From Parasphingorhabdus sp. (GTDB lineage Bacteria > Pseudomonadota > Alphaproteobacteria > Sphingomonadales > Sphingomonadaceae), in assembly GCA_030373505.1 (NCBI GenBank), contig JAUCYS010000009.1, positions 62,001 to 126,000 of the forward strand: a stretch of 64,000 nt of DNA, given 5' to 3'. The translations under genes and the position numbers were made by a program. Positions within the stretch are counted from its first letter, which is position 1, and each line of letters begins with the position of its first letter. Under the pieces are notes generated by a model. It searched no databases and was not told the origin of the DNA. It was given only the letters and a program-made list of their open reading frames with translations. Positions 34,856-44,436 of this stretch are shown in pieces.

Positions 34856-36646
34856 TCAGTAACCAAGCGCCTGGCCGTCCTTGCGCATTTCGGTGGCGCC
34901 GGTGTAGACGCCGGTCTCGGGATCACGGACAATCGCCTGATAACCGCCGAACATCGCGCCATTGCCGACGACTTCGACCTTGTGGCCCATCGCCTTGAGA
35001 CGCTCGACCGTTTCGGCCGGAATCCCCGGTTCGACATTGAGTATACCCAGAAGATCGGCTCCGGTTCCCGCCAGATCGTCGGTCGGCTGGCGGCCGCCGT
35101 CGTGGTTCAGCCGCGCGGCGTCGCCGGCTTCCTGCAGGTTCATGCCATAATCGACCAGATTGATCATTACCTGGACATGGCCTTGCGGCTGCATGCCGCC
35201 GCCCATCAGGCCGAAGGACATATAGGGCTTGCCGTCCTTCTTCATGAAGGCAGGAATGATCGTCTGGAAGGGGCGCTTGCCGGGGGCATAGGCATTGGGA
35301 TGGCTGGCATCGAGCGAATAGAGCTCGCCGCGATCCTGGAACATGAAGCCGAGACCATCGGCGACCAGGCCGCTGCCCATGCCGCGATAGTTGGACTGTA
35401 TCAGCGAGACCATCATCCCGTCCTTGTCGGCGACCGTGAGATAGGTGGTGTCGCCTTCGCCTTCCAGCTTGGGTTCGCCCGGCCCGAACGCCGGAGTCGC
35501 TTTCGCCGGATCGATCAGGGCAAAGCGCTCCTTCCCGTAAGCATCCGACAACAGCCAGTCGAGCGGGGCAGGGGAGGCGTCGGGGTCGGCGTAGAAGCGC
35601 GCGACATCCTCGAACGCCAGCCGTTTGGCTTCGGTGATATAGTGCAGCACCTCGGCACTGCCGCGCGGCCATTGCGTGAGATCGACATTTTTCAGGATAT
35701 TCGCCATCTGCAGCGCCGCGAAACCCTGCGAGTTCGGTGGCAGTTCGCACAGTTCATAGCCCTTGCGATAGTCGACGCAGCCCGGCTCCACCCATTTGCT
35801 GTCATGCGCAGCGAAATCCTCGTAGCGCAGATTACCCCCGATCCGCTTGAAATAGGCGTCGATCGTCTTCGCGATCTCGCCCTTGTAGAAGGCATCGCGC
35901 CCGCCCTCGGCAATCTTGCTCAAGGTATTGGCGAGGTCGGGATTCTTGAATATCTCGCCAGCCTTGGGCGCGCCATTTTTGAAATAGGTGGCCCGCGCAT
36001 TGTCGAATTCGCCGATCATATCCAGACTTTGCTCAAAGCGGTTCAGGTTGCTCTGCAGATAATAGCCGATCACCGGCGCCACCGGATGGCCTTCCTTCGC
36101 ATAAGCGATGGTCGGGGCGAGGATATCCGACATGCTCAGCTTGCCGAACCGGTCGTGCATTTCATACCAGGCGTCGACCGTGCCGGGAACGGTCACCGGC
36201 ATCGGGCCGAAGGGCGGGATGGTCTTGCTGCCCTTGAGCTGCTGGATGAACTGTTTGTAGCTGGTGCCCATCGGGCTTTTTCCGGAGCCGTTCAGGCCAT
36301 AGAGTTTCTGCGTCTTCGGGTCCCAGATGATCGCGAACAGATCGCCGCCGATGCCGTTGCCGGTCGGCTCCATCAGGCCAAGCGCGGCATTGGCGGCGAT
36401 CGCGGCATCGACCGCCGTGCCGCCTTTTTTCAATATGTCGATAGCGACCTGACTGGCCAGCGGGTGAGCGGTCGCCGCCATGCCATGCTGGGCATGAACC
36501 GGGCTGCGCGACCAGGCTTCGCCAACCGGTCGCCGGCCGCCGCCGATGTCCAGCACCGGTTTTTGCGTGGTGGCTTGTTCCTGCGCATGGGCAGGCGCGA
36601 GGGTCAGTGCAGTCAAGGCTATGGTCGAGAGGAATAAGGTGCGCAT
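34856..36646 (-). CDS. ggt: Gamma-glutamyltransferase
   Basis: A 596-residue Ntn-hydrolase precursor from ATG 36646, with signal peptide (LFLSTIALTALTLAPAHAQ). It hydrolyses or transfers the gamma-glutamyl group of glutathione in the periplasm. Landmarks are GMAATAHPLASQVAID, EPTGNGIGGDLFAII, PVTVPGTVDAW and the autoprocessing/nucleophile site GEGDTTYLTVADKDG (Thr at the new N-terminus), plus FGLMGGGMQPQGHVQ. All expected regions are present. A 69-base longer form lacks a proper signal. Confidence 0.95.
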   Translation of the reverse strand: MRTLFLSTIALTALTLAPAHAQEQATTQKPVLDIGGGRRPVGEAWSRSPVHAQHGMAATAHPLASQVAIDILKKGGTAVDAAIAANAALGLMEPTGNGIGGDLFAIIWDPKTQKLYGLNGSGKSPMGTSYKQFIQQLKGSKTIPPFGPMPVTVPGTVDAWYEMHDRFGKLSMSDILAPTIAYAKEGHPVAPVIGYYLQSNLNRFEQSLDMIGEFDNARATYFKNGAPKAGEIFKNPDLANTLSKIAEGGRDAFYKGEIAKTIDAYFKRIGGNLRYEDFAAHDSKWVEPGCVDYRKGYELCELPPNSQGFAALQMANILKNVDLTQWPRGSAEVLHYITEAKRLAFEDVARFYADPDASPAPLDWLLSDAYGKERFALIDPAKATPAFGPGEPKLEGEGDTTYLTVADKDGMMVSLIQSNYRGMGSGLVADGLGFMFQDRGELYSLDASHPNAYAPGKRPFQTIIPAFMKKDGKPYMSFGLMGGGMQPQGHVQVMINLVDYGMNLQEAGDAARLNHDGGRQPTDDLAGTGADLLGILNVEPGIPAETVERLKAMGHKVEVVGNGAMFGGYQAIVRDPETGVYTGATEMRKDGQALGY

Positions 36647-36806
36647 ATTATGATCCGTCCTGCAGCGATAAACGCCTCGCTTTTGCGAAGCTGCGAAAAC
36701 AGGCACTCTAGACACTCTGCCTCCCGCATCAAGTGGGAACGGTCCCGGTATCTCAGTCGCTTTGATGTTACCGGAGGGTCAAGACCGTCTGGCGCACCAA
36801 CGCTTG

Positions 36807-36833
36807 CGCCTTGATCCCGCTAAGCGGAAGGCG
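36807..36833 (-). terminator. Possible terminator after the glycosyltransferase operon
   Basis: CGCCTT (36807-36812) pairs with AAGGCG (36828-36833), and CCGC/GCGG forms an inner stem with loop TAA, 25 bases after the GT39 stop. There is no T-run on the minus strand, so termination is uncertain. Confidence 0.35.
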
Positions 36834-36857
36834 TGCCCGAAATGTTCGGGGAGACCG

Positions 36858-38426
36858 TCATTGCTGAATAGGGGCATCGGAATTGTCGGGTTCATTTGAC
36901 AGCGTCCGGGCCTTTGGCAGCGTTCGGCCGGGAATGCGATAGAGGATCACTGGCTGGTGCCGGTAGCGTAATTTTTGCCATATGCTTGCCGGGATGAAAC
37001 GGTTCGCCCCAGTTTTTTCCGTCAATGACACGATCATTTCGGGCGATGGTTCAGCCGTCTCCACCACCTTCCACTCGGGCTTCGGCATCAATAATGACTG
37101 CATGTCGGCATCCATGAAGCGATTGCTGCTCCCGACCTTTTCCGGATTATAAAAAAACAATGCGCCAGCAGGCGGTATCTTGCCGAGGACCGCAGCTTGC
37201 CTGTTTTCCCATTTCAAAAGCATGTCCGCTCGGTAGCGCGTCATAGGATCTGTATAAATCACTTCAGGATTCCGTGCGGCGATTTGGGCGAGCTGCCGTT
37301 CCCCGAAGACGGGCTGTCTGTTCTCCACAAAAACGCCCAACAGATTTGTCGACAGCATGATCAGCAGCACCGCTATCGCCGTTCGTCCTCGTCCGAGAGT
37401 GATCCAAAGCCTGTGTAGGCCGAAACCCGCAACGATCGCTATGGCCACGGCTGTGATCAGAAAATAACGCGGATTGAGCGGCAGCAATGTGACAGCGGCA
37501 CCGACGCAGACGAACCAGCTTGTCCCGAATAGCATAATGATCCGTGCAAAACGGCGCAAAACAGTGTCAGGGCCGGAGAAGCAAAACCATAATGCCAGCG
37601 GCAAACCAATCCAGAAAAGCAGCATGAATTCCTGATTGAACAGCAGCACCAGAAGCGGGTCGATGGCGGGGTGAATAATCAGATTGCCGGCCAGATCGAC
37701 GCTCCGGTCAATCGTGGCGTCATGATGCATCGAAATATTGAACCGAAACAACGGGTCGCCCGTCATGATCCAGAGATATGCAATTTCAACCGCCCATATC
37801 ATCAAAAATCCGGCTGCGATCGTCAGATAGCGCACGCGACTGAACTTGTAGCCGCGCAGGAAGAGAATGGCATAGAATACAGCGATGAAAATGGCTGTCT
37901 CGCGCGTGAGGAAAGCGAGGCCGGCCGCCATTCCGGAGAACAACAGGTCGCGCATCTGGCCTTCGCCACGCGCATAGCGCCAGTAAAATATCACCGATGC
38001 GAACAGAAAAAACGCTTCGACCATGTCGATGCTGGCTATCGTCGCCTGGACGACGACGAGCGGCAAGGTGACGATCAACAGCAAGCTCAGGTTTGCCGGG
38101 AAGACACCGGAAATATGAACGATGGATCGCCAGATGCAGAACAGCAGCGCCACCAGGGCCAGATAGCTGGGCAGAACCATGGCATATTCGTTGTGACCAA
38201 AAGTCAGGAACGAAAGTGCCATGGGAATGGTGATCGGATAGCGGATGGTCCCATGACCGCCAACAAAGGGAAATTGCTCGATCCAGCCATAAGCGCCGAT
38301 CGCGTAGGTAACATCATCCGACCCCAGAAACCCGACCCAGGCCCAGGCTGTAAGAGCGAGAAACAGGATGGCGAGAAAAATGCTGCCGGACCGCCGCTCC
38401 AGGATATGTTGCAAGCTATTTTGCAT
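36858..38426 (-). CDS. Membrane glycosyltransferase, GT39/ArnT-like
   Basis: A 522-residue protein with about ten membrane segments and the first periplasmic loop acidic pair (VGFLGSDDVTYAIGAYGW), the layout of GT-C lipid-linked sugar transferases such as ArnT and PMT. The C-terminal soluble part (about residues 370-500) probably binds acceptor. It is the third gene of a GT2-GtrA-GT39 set, which in other bacteria glycosylates O-antigen or other envelope glycans using undecaprenyl-linked sugar. The sugar is unknown. It overlaps gtrA by 11 bases. Confidence 0.85.
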   Translation of the reverse strand: MQNSLQHILERRSGSIFLAILFLALTAWAWVGFLGSDDVTYAIGAYGWIEQFPFVGGHGTIRYPITIPMALSFLTFGHNEYAMVLPSYLALVALLFCIWRSIVHISGVFPANLSLLLIVTLPLVVVQATIASIDMVEAFFLFASVIFYWRYARGEGQMRDLLFSGMAAGLAFLTRETAIFIAVFYAILFLRGYKFSRVRYLTIAAGFLMIWAVEIAYLWIMTGDPLFRFNISMHHDATIDRSVDLAGNLIIHPAIDPLLVLLFNQEFMLLFWIGLPLALWFCFSGPDTVLRRFARIIMLFGTSWFVCVGAAVTLLPLNPRYFLITAVAIAIVAGFGLHRLWITLGRGRTAIAVLLIMLSTNLLGVFVENRQPVFGERQLAQIAARNPEVIYTDPMTRYRADMLLKWENRQAAVLGKIPPAGALFFYNPEKVGSSNRFMDADMQSLLMPKPEWKVVETAEPSPEMIVSLTEKTGANRFIPASIWQKLRYRHQPVILYRIPGRTLPKARTLSNEPDNSDAPIQQ

Positions 38427-38811
38427 CTTGTACGTCCCTGCTGAAAACCAGATTGCGGCTCAATATGAAGGCCAGGAAAATGGTGATGATGTCAGACAAG
38501 AGTCTGCCGATGACTGCTTCGATATTCATCGATATGACGAACAGATAAACCAGGCCCGATGAAATGATCAGATTGAGCAAAAGCACCGCGCCATAGGACA
38601 GGAATTGCGTGAGACCCGATTGGCGCTTTTGCCACGAAAAAGTGAAATGCCGATGCAGGAAAAATCCCAAGAGCGCGCCGGCGATTTTTCCGGCGATATT
38701 GGCAGCAAACAGCCAGTGGGCGTTGATCAGCAACAGGCCGGTGAACACGCCGAAATCAAATGCAAAAACCAGACCGCCGACGATCAGATATCGTATGGCT
38801 TGCGCGGACAT
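38416..38811 (-). CDS. GtrA family flippase-like protein
   Basis: A 131-residue protein from ATG 38811 (MSAQAIRYLIVGGLVFAFD) with four membrane segments and the GtrA landmarks IRYLIVGG, FFLHRHFTFSWQ and FILSRNLVFS. GtrA proteins are proposed to flip undecaprenyl-phosphate-linked sugar made by the adjacent GtrB. It sits between the GtrB-like and GT39 genes, supporting one pathway. Confidence 0.92.
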   Translation of the reverse strand: MSAQAIRYLIVGGLVFAFDFGVFTGLLLINAHWLFAANIAGKIAGALLGFFLHRHFTFSWQKRQSGLTQFLSYGAVLLLNLIISSGLVYLFVISMNIEAVIGRLLSDIITIFLAFILSRNLVFSRDVQDAK

Positions 38812-38852
38812 ATTATTTCCCGTGCGCAAGATACGTGAAAAATGCCTGGGCA

Positions 38853-39905
38853 TCACTGATGAATAACGCGATTTGCGGCTTCGTTGCTGGCTGTACCCGC
38901 TATGCCGGCATCCAGATGATCGTTTCTTCGCCGGCGGGGTTCATGCAAGACGGTTTTCGGTTCGTTGCCCATGTCAAAGCCCAGAAAGGCCAGCACCAGC
39001 TGAAAACCCAATATGATCGGCAGGGTCGCGATCATCACGGTACCCGTCGTCGCGGTATCCCCCATGCTCATCGAAAGATACCAGTTATAGGTGCCGAACA
39101 ATACGCCAAAGAGCAGGAACAATATGCCTATTGCCAGCTGCGCGGAAGCGAGGCTGAAATCGCGCATGAAATAGTTATAAAGCACCCGCTTTGTCGTCTC
39201 CCGGATGTTGGAGGTGAAAAACTGTCCGACAACGTCGCGTATCTTGAGGTTGCTCTCTTCCTCCTCATATTTGGCTTCCATCGGAACATCGCTGACTACC
39301 GCCCGGATATTGCCAAGATTGATGAGCATGTCGGACTCGAAAAAATATCGCTCGGAGATATTGCGAAGTTCGAGCCGCGACAGGGCTGTCCGGTGAATGG
39401 CGGTAAAACCGTTGGTCGGATCAAAAATGCTCCAATAGCCGCTCGAAATTTTCGTCATGAACGACAAGGCAGCATTGCCGAGCAACCGCATGCGCGGCAT
39501 GTCCCGTACATAGTAGATCGAATAAAAGCGGTTCCCTTTCGTATAATCGGCTCGGCCGGTTACGATCGGATGGATCAGGTCGGCAATAAGCGAAGGATCC
39601 ATCTGACCATCGCCGTCGACCTTGACCACAATATCCGCGCCATCATCCAGTGCCGCCTGATATCCTGTCATCACCGCACCACCCACGCCCTTATTCTCTT
39701 TGTGGATTGATACTTTGACCCTCGGGTCACGACTTTCCTGCAATACAAGATTACCGCTTTGGTCGGGGCATTTGTCATCAATAACGTAAATCGCTGAAAT
39801 TTCGGGGCCAATAGCCGCCAGAACCGACAGGATCTGGTTGCGCACCCGAAAACACGGAATGACTACCGCAATTTTCGGCTTTATCGTCGCACGTTCCATG
39901 TTCAT
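38853..39905 (-). CDS. Polyprenyl-phosphate glycosyltransferase, GtrB/DPM1-like GT2
   Basis: A 350-residue GT2 enzyme. The start may be ATG 39905 or 39899. Motifs: VVIPCFRVRNQI, YVIDDKCPDQSG, VVKVDGDGQMDPS (DxD-like) and FDPTNGFTAIHR. Two membrane segments near the C-terminus (LAIGILFLLFGVLFGTYNWY and MIATLPIILGFQLVLAFLGF) match GtrB. It would load a sugar onto undecaprenyl phosphate for the GtrA/GT39 pair downstream. Confidence 0.9.
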   Translation of the reverse strand: MNMERATIKPKIAVVIPCFRVRNQILSVLAAIGPEISAIYVIDDKCPDQSGNLVLQESRDPRVKVSIHKENKGVGGAVMTGYQAALDDGADIVVKVDGDGQMDPSLIADLIHPIVTGRADYTKGNRFYSIYYVRDMPRMRLLGNAALSFMTKISSGYWSIFDPTNGFTAIHRTALSRLELRNISERYFFESDMLINLGNIRAVVSDVPMEAKYEEEESNLKIRDVVGQFFTSNIRETTKRVLYNYFMRDFSLASAQLAIGILFLLFGVLFGTYNWYLSMSMGDTATTGTVMIATLPIILGFQLVLAFLGFDMGNEPKTVLHEPRRRRNDHLDAGIAGTASNEAANRVIHQ

Positions 39906-40319
39906 GTAGCACCGCCGGAAAAAGGTCTGGCTAGCGAAGAAAGATTAAATTCTGTTAAACCAATTTGCTATGATGCAGGTCGCCGGGCTGTTTTGACAGG
40001 AGGCGGATATCGATACCGAAGCGGCCTCGCACAAAGAACATGGACCGGCCGGAATCCACATCGCGACGAAACGAACCACAGTAGCGCTTGACTTGGCGGC
40101 AAAAACACCTATGTTGCATCGCAGCAAGGGCGGCAATCTGATTTGACCGTCTGGCGAGAGTTCTGCGTGAGAGATGACATGATCATCTCGAACCTATCGC
40201 CTTCATTGCTTCTTTCTTTCCGGCAGCCTGATCACGCGGGTCGTCTTAACCGACGGCGAACGCGCGCGCGACTTATCCTCGTGCTGCGCCCACTGGCTGC
40301 TTATTTTAAGGTATTATTT
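39906..40319 (+). promoter_or_regulatory. 414-base gap: promoter and long leader of the DEAD-box helicase gene
   Basis: No gene is recognised. TTGACT (40088-40093) and TATGTT (40110-40115) could be a promoter, which would leave a leader of about 200 bases. Inside lies a 7-base stem GAGATGA/TCATCTC (40171-40189). Pyrimidine-rich and GC-repeat (CGCGCGCG) segments follow, then TAAGG before the TTG start. Long structured leaders are known for cold-inducible RNA helicases; here this is an inference. Confidence 0.4.
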
Positions 40320-41699
40320 TTGACTAAATTTTCTGATTTCGCTCTTGCGGAAGCAATCCAAAAACGCGTGGCCGAAGGCGGCTACACCACCCCTTCGCCA
40401 ATCCAGCAGCAGGCGATCCCGCCAGCGCTCGAAGGCAAGGACATTCTCGGCATCGCCCAGACCGGTACCGGCAAGACCGCCGCGTTCTCGCTGCCCTCGA
40501 TCCATCATCTGCTGAATAACAAGAAACGCGCCGGCCGCTTTGAATGCCGGATGCTGGTGCTCGCACCGACCCGCGAACTGGCCCGGCAGATCGCCGACAG
40601 CATGACCGGCTATTCCAAGGGCCTCGGCCTGTTCGTCACCTCCGCCTTCGGCGGCGTGCCGATCAACCGGCAGAAGCGCATCCTCGAACGCGGTGTTGAC
40701 GTGCTGGTGGCAACGCCGGGCCGTCTGCTCGACCTGATCGACCAGCGCTATCTGACGCTGTCCAAGGTCGAAATCCTGGTGCTCGACGAAGCCGACCAGA
40801 TGCTCGATCTCGGCTTCATCGTGCCGCTGAAGAAAATCGTGCCGATGCTGCCGAAGCAGCGGCAGAGCCTGTTCTTCTCGGCGACCATGCCGAAGACGAT
40901 CTCGCAGCTGGCCGACCAGTTCCTGACTAATCCGGTCCAGGTATCGGTCGCCCCGCAGTCGACGACCGCGGAGCGGGTCGACCAGAAGGTCACCTATATC
41001 AACCAGGACGACAAGCAGCGTCTGCTGAAGGATTTCATCAACAATGAAAATCCGGATCACATGCTGGTGTTCACCCAGACGAAGCATGGCGCCGACAAGG
41101 TCGTGAAAAACCTGATGGCGGTCGGTATCCATTCCGCCGCGATCCACGGCAACAAGAGCCAGCCGCAGCGCGAACGCGCACTCGGCGACTTCAAGTCGGG
41201 CAAGATCAACATTCTGGTAGCCACCGATATCGCGGCGCGCGGCATCGATGTCGACGGCATCACCCATGTCATCAACTTCGACATGCCCAATGTGTCTGAA
41301 CAATATGTCCACCGCATCGGCCGGACGGCACGGGCAGGGGCGAGCGGTATTTCCTACTCGCTGGTTGCGCCCGACGAGCGCCAGTTCCTGCGCGATGTGG
41401 TCAAGCTCACCGGCGTGAAACCCGATGTCGTGCCATTGCCCGAAGGCTATGATGAACCGCCCCGCGAGGAAGTCGCTCCGCGTATCTACGGCCAGAAGCC
41501 GAAGAAATATGGTGCAACGCCTACCCGCAGCGGCCCGCCCAAGAACAAGCATAGCGCCCGCAAGGGTCGTCCTGGCGGCGGCGGTTCCGGACGCGGTGGC
41601 CCGGGTTCGAGTGCCGGTGCCAAGAGCGACGGGCCGAAGCATTGGAACAATGGCGCGAAATCGTTCAAACGCCGTCAGGCGCGCAACGCCGACGCCTAG
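40320..41699 (+). CDS. DEAD-box RNA helicase, RhlE-like
   Basis: A 459-residue helicase. The TTG at 40320 gives the usual opening MTKFSDFALAEAIQKRVAEG, with TAAGG upstream; a longer in-frame extension to 40143 is not family-like. Motifs in order: Q motif TPSPIQQQAIP, I AQTGTGKTAAF, Ia PTRELARQ, II DEAD, III SAT, V ATDIAARGID, VI HRIGRTARAG. The tail is rich in Gly, Arg and Lys (GRPGGGGSGRGGPGSSAGAK), for RNA binding. It probably acts in ribosome assembly or cold adaptation. Confidence 0.92.
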   Translation: MTKFSDFALAEAIQKRVAEGGYTTPSPIQQQAIPPALEGKDILGIAQTGTGKTAAFSLPSIHHLLNNKKRAGRFECRMLVLAPTRELARQIADSMTGYSKGLGLFVTSAFGGVPINRQKRILERGVDVLVATPGRLLDLIDQRYLTLSKVEILVLDEADQMLDLGFIVPLKKIVPMLPKQRQSLFFSATMPKTISQLADQFLTNPVQVSVAPQSTTAERVDQKVTYINQDDKQRLLKDFINNENPDHMLVFTQTKHGADKVVKNLMAVGIHSAAIHGNKSQPQRERALGDFKSGKINILVATDIAARGIDVDGITHVINFDMPNVSEQYVHRIGRTARAGASGISYSLVAPDERQFLRDVVKLTGVKPDVVPLPEGYDEPPREEVAPRIYGQKPKKYGATPTRSGPPKNKHSARKGRPGGGGSGRGGPGSSAGAKSDGPKHWNNGAKSFKRRQARNADA

Positions 41700-41700
41700 G

Positions 41701-42870
41701 CTATTCCGAGATCAGCGCCTTGCTTTCGGCAAGCGCGCTGATTTCGCTCTCGTCCATATCGAGCCAATCCCGAAGCGCGGCGACATTATGTTCGCCGCGC
41801 TTTGCGGTTTTGCTGTCGCCATCAATCCCGCTCTTCGATTTTGAAAAGCGGTAGGGCGACTGGATGGTGCGCCTCGCATGGCCCGCTTCATCTTTTACAT
41901 CCACTACGACCCCGAGCGCCCGCACGCTGGGCTGCTCATAAATCTCTGCACCGAACGGCTGCACTTCGCCCCAGGCCAGATTGAGCCGGTCGAGAGTTGC
42001 CGTCAGCGCGTCGAAACTGTCGTGGTCCAGCATATGCCGCTCCATGGCCTCGCGCCGCATCCGCACTTTGGTCGCGATATCGGCTCCATCCGGAGTCGGA
42101 TCGGCCAAACCGTCTTGCGTGGAGAACATCACCCACATCCATTTCATGTCGCCGGCGATCAGGATTCGTCGCCCTTCCGGCGCGTCCCAGACGCTGTTTT
42201 CCTCGGGCTTCGGCCAGTTGTCGTCCAGCACCCAATGCGCGTAATCATCGACCGAGTGCAGCACACTGGTCATGGCCATATCGATATACTGGCCTTCGCC
42301 GCTCTGGTCGCGGACGCGCAGCGCCGCCAGGATCGCGATGATCCCGTGGAGCGAGCTGTAGCTGTCGGCGACCGACATCTGGATATCCACGGGTTTCGCA
42401 TTGGCCATTTCTGCCTGCCGCGCGATCAGACCGGATTGGGCGTGCAGCACCGGGGCATAAGCCGCCTTCTTGCGATCGGGCCCGGTCTGGCCGTAACCGG
42501 AGATCGAAAGCATGATCAGCCCCGGATTGACCTTGACCAGATCGTCCCAGCCGATGCCGAATTTGGCCATGACGCCGGGGCGGAAATTTTCGGTGACGAT
42601 ATCGGCTGTGGCCGCCAGTTTCAGGATCAGTTCGCGGGCGCCGGGGGCTTTCAGGTCCACGCAGATATTGCGCTTGCCGATATTCTGCTGAAGATAATAG
42701 CCGCTGAGCCTGTCACCCTGACTGCCAAGCCTGCGGGTCACATCGCCCTCGGGTGGTTCAACCTTGAGGACCTCGGCACCCAGATCGGACAGCATCCGCG
42801 TGGCATAGGGCCCGGCGACAACGCGCGTAAAGTCGAGGACCTTCAGTCCCGCTAACGGAAATGCTCCCAT
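41701..42870 (-). CDS. CaiB/BaiF family CoA-transferase (class III)
   Basis: A 389-residue protein with the class III CoA-transferase opening LAGLKVLDFTRVVAGPYATR, LGAEVLKVEPP, NIGKRNICVDLK, ENFRPGVMAKFG and SGYGQTGPDRKKAAY. The family moves CoA between organic acids or acts as a racemase. The exact substrate is not evident. It lies 12 bases downstream of the aldehyde dehydrogenase gene on the same strand, with a CitE-like lyase gene beyond, suggesting a CoA-ester catabolic unit. The helicase gene converges on it with one base between. Confidence 0.9.
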   Translation of the reverse strand: MGAFPLAGLKVLDFTRVVAGPYATRMLSDLGAEVLKVEPPEGDVTRRLGSQGDRLSGYYLQQNIGKRNICVDLKAPGARELILKLAATADIVTENFRPGVMAKFGIGWDDLVKVNPGLIMLSISGYGQTGPDRKKAAYAPVLHAQSGLIARQAEMANAKPVDIQMSVADSYSSLHGIIAILAALRVRDQSGEGQYIDMAMTSVLHSVDDYAHWVLDDNWPKPEENSVWDAPEGRRILIAGDMKWMWVMFSTQDGLADPTPDGADIATKVRMRREAMERHMLDHDSFDALTATLDRLNLAWGEVQPFGAEIYEQPSVRALGVVVDVKDEAGHARRTIQSPYRFSKSKSGIDGDSKTAKRGEHNVAALRDWLDMDESEISALAESKALISE

Positions 42871-42882
42871 GATTGCCTGACG

Positions 42883-44337
42883 CTAGAGTTTCATCTGCTG
42901 CTTCATCGTCTTTTCCGTAACCTTGCCATAAGGCGGAAGGAAACCAGCAATTTTGGCAATGTTAATTTTCGGCTGACGATAAACCGCCTTGGCGTGGCTG
43001 AATTCCTTGAAACCGTCATGCCCGGTATAGGCGCCCATGCCGGAGGGACCAACGCCGCCAAAGGGCAGGTCATGCTGGGCGATATGGAAGATCACGTCGT
43101 TGACGGTCACGCCGCCGGATATCGTCTTGTCCAATATCTTGCGCTTGTCGCTTTCGGTATCGCCAAAATAATAGAGGCCGAGCGGCCGGTCATGATCGTT
43201 CACATAGTCGATCACTTCGTCCAGATTGCGATAGGTCTTGATCGGCAGGATCGGGCCGAAAATCTCTTCCTGCATCACCCGCATGTCGTCATTGACGTCC
43301 TGGAGGACGGTCAGCGGCATCTTGTTGCTGTTGGTGTTGGAAAAATCCTCGTCGCCCGGATTGACCACGGTCTGTTTTGCGCCTTTTGCCAAGGCATCGT
43401 CGATCAGTCCCTGCAGACGCTCCTTGTGGCGGCCGTTGATCACGGAGGTATAGTCGTCATTGGCGATCAGGGACGGATATTGCTCGGCAACATTCGACTT
43501 GATGCCCTCGACGACCGCCGCTTCCTTGTCCTGCGGGACCATCAGATAGTCTGGTGCCAGGCAGATCTGGCCGGCGTTCATCATCTTGCCCATGGCGATG
43601 CGCTGGGTCGCTTTCTGGACATCGGCATCCGGTCCGACAATGGTCGGCGACTTGCCGCCCAGTTCGAGCGTGACCGGAGTCAGATTCTGGGCGGCTGCCG
43701 CCATAACATGTTTTGCGATGCCGCCGCCGCCGGTGAAAATCAGATGATCCCAGGGGATTTCCGAGAAGGACTTGCCGGTCTCCGGACCGCCCGTGATGAC
43801 CGTCATTTCTTCCGGTGCGAAATATTCGGCGACCAGCTTCTTTACCAGCGCTCCGGTTTCGGGACAGAATTCGGAAAATTTGATCATCACCCGGTTGCCG
43901 GCACCAAAGGCACCGATCGCTGGGTCGAAGGTGAGATTGATCGGAAAATTCCACGGCGCGATCACGCCGACCACGCCCTTGGGCTGATATTCAACCTGGC
44001 CGCTGGCCCCGAGCAGGCCTAGGGGAAAGTCCATCTTGCGCTTTTCCGGGCGCATCCATTTCTTGAGGCGCTTCTTGTGATCCTTGGCATGGCCAACCAC
44101 CGACATCAGATCGGTCATCACCGTCTGGACACTGCTGCGGTGGCCGAAATCATTCGAGACCGCCCGGCACAGGTCGTCCTGATGATCGATGATCATTTGC
44201 GCGGTGCGGTTGATCCGGTCCATGCGGACGTTATAGCTGACCGGCAATTCGGCATGAAAGGCGTCGCGCTGCGCCTGAAAGAGTTTCATGATCTCGTCTT
44301 TGCTGACTTCGCCAGCAGCCGCTTCCAATGCTTCCAT
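42883..44337 (-). CDS. Coniferyl-aldehyde-dehydrogenase-like aldehyde dehydrogenase
   Basis: A 484-residue ALDH from ATG 44337 with GGGAGAG upstream. It has GVVGVIAPWNFPINLTFDPA, LELGGKSPTIVG (catalytic Glu region), MNAGQICLAPDYLMVP with the nucleophile Cys, and EEIFGPILP. QICLAPDY and the C-terminal ending resemble coniferyl aldehyde dehydrogenase (CalB) and fatty-aldehyde dehydrogenases rather than betaine-type ALDHs. The specific aldehyde is uncertain. Confidence 0.88.
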   Translation of the reverse strand: MEALEAAAGEVSKDEIMKLFQAQRDAFHAELPVSYNVRMDRINRTAQMIIDHQDDLCRAVSNDFGHRSSVQTVMTDLMSVVGHAKDHKKRLKKWMRPEKRKMDFPLGLLGASGQVEYQPKGVVGVIAPWNFPINLTFDPAIGAFGAGNRVMIKFSEFCPETGALVKKLVAEYFAPEEMTVITGGPETGKSFSEIPWDHLIFTGGGGIAKHVMAAAAQNLTPVTLELGGKSPTIVGPDADVQKATQRIAMGKMMNAGQICLAPDYLMVPQDKEAAVVEGIKSNVAEQYPSLIANDDYTSVINGRHKERLQGLIDDALAKGAKQTVVNPGDEDFSNTNSNKMPLTVLQDVNDDMRVMQEEIFGPILPIKTYRNLDEVIDYVNDHDRPLGLYYFGDTESDKRKILDKTISGGVTVNDVIFHIAQHDLPFGGVGPSGMGAYTGHDGFKEFSHAKAVYRQPKINIAKIAGFLPPYGKVTEKTMKQQMKL

Positions 44338-44436
44338 AATCGCTCTCCCGAAAGTGGGGCTTTGCCAGCCCGTCACATCAACATTTCAATTGACCACTTA
44401 AACCGGTTTTCGGGCAATTTGTCGAGGGGGAACCGG

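Noticed and set aside
36807-36833. Strong terminator
   Set aside because: The stem is real but short, with an internal bulge and no T-run on the relevant strand, so it is listed only as a low-confidence terminator.
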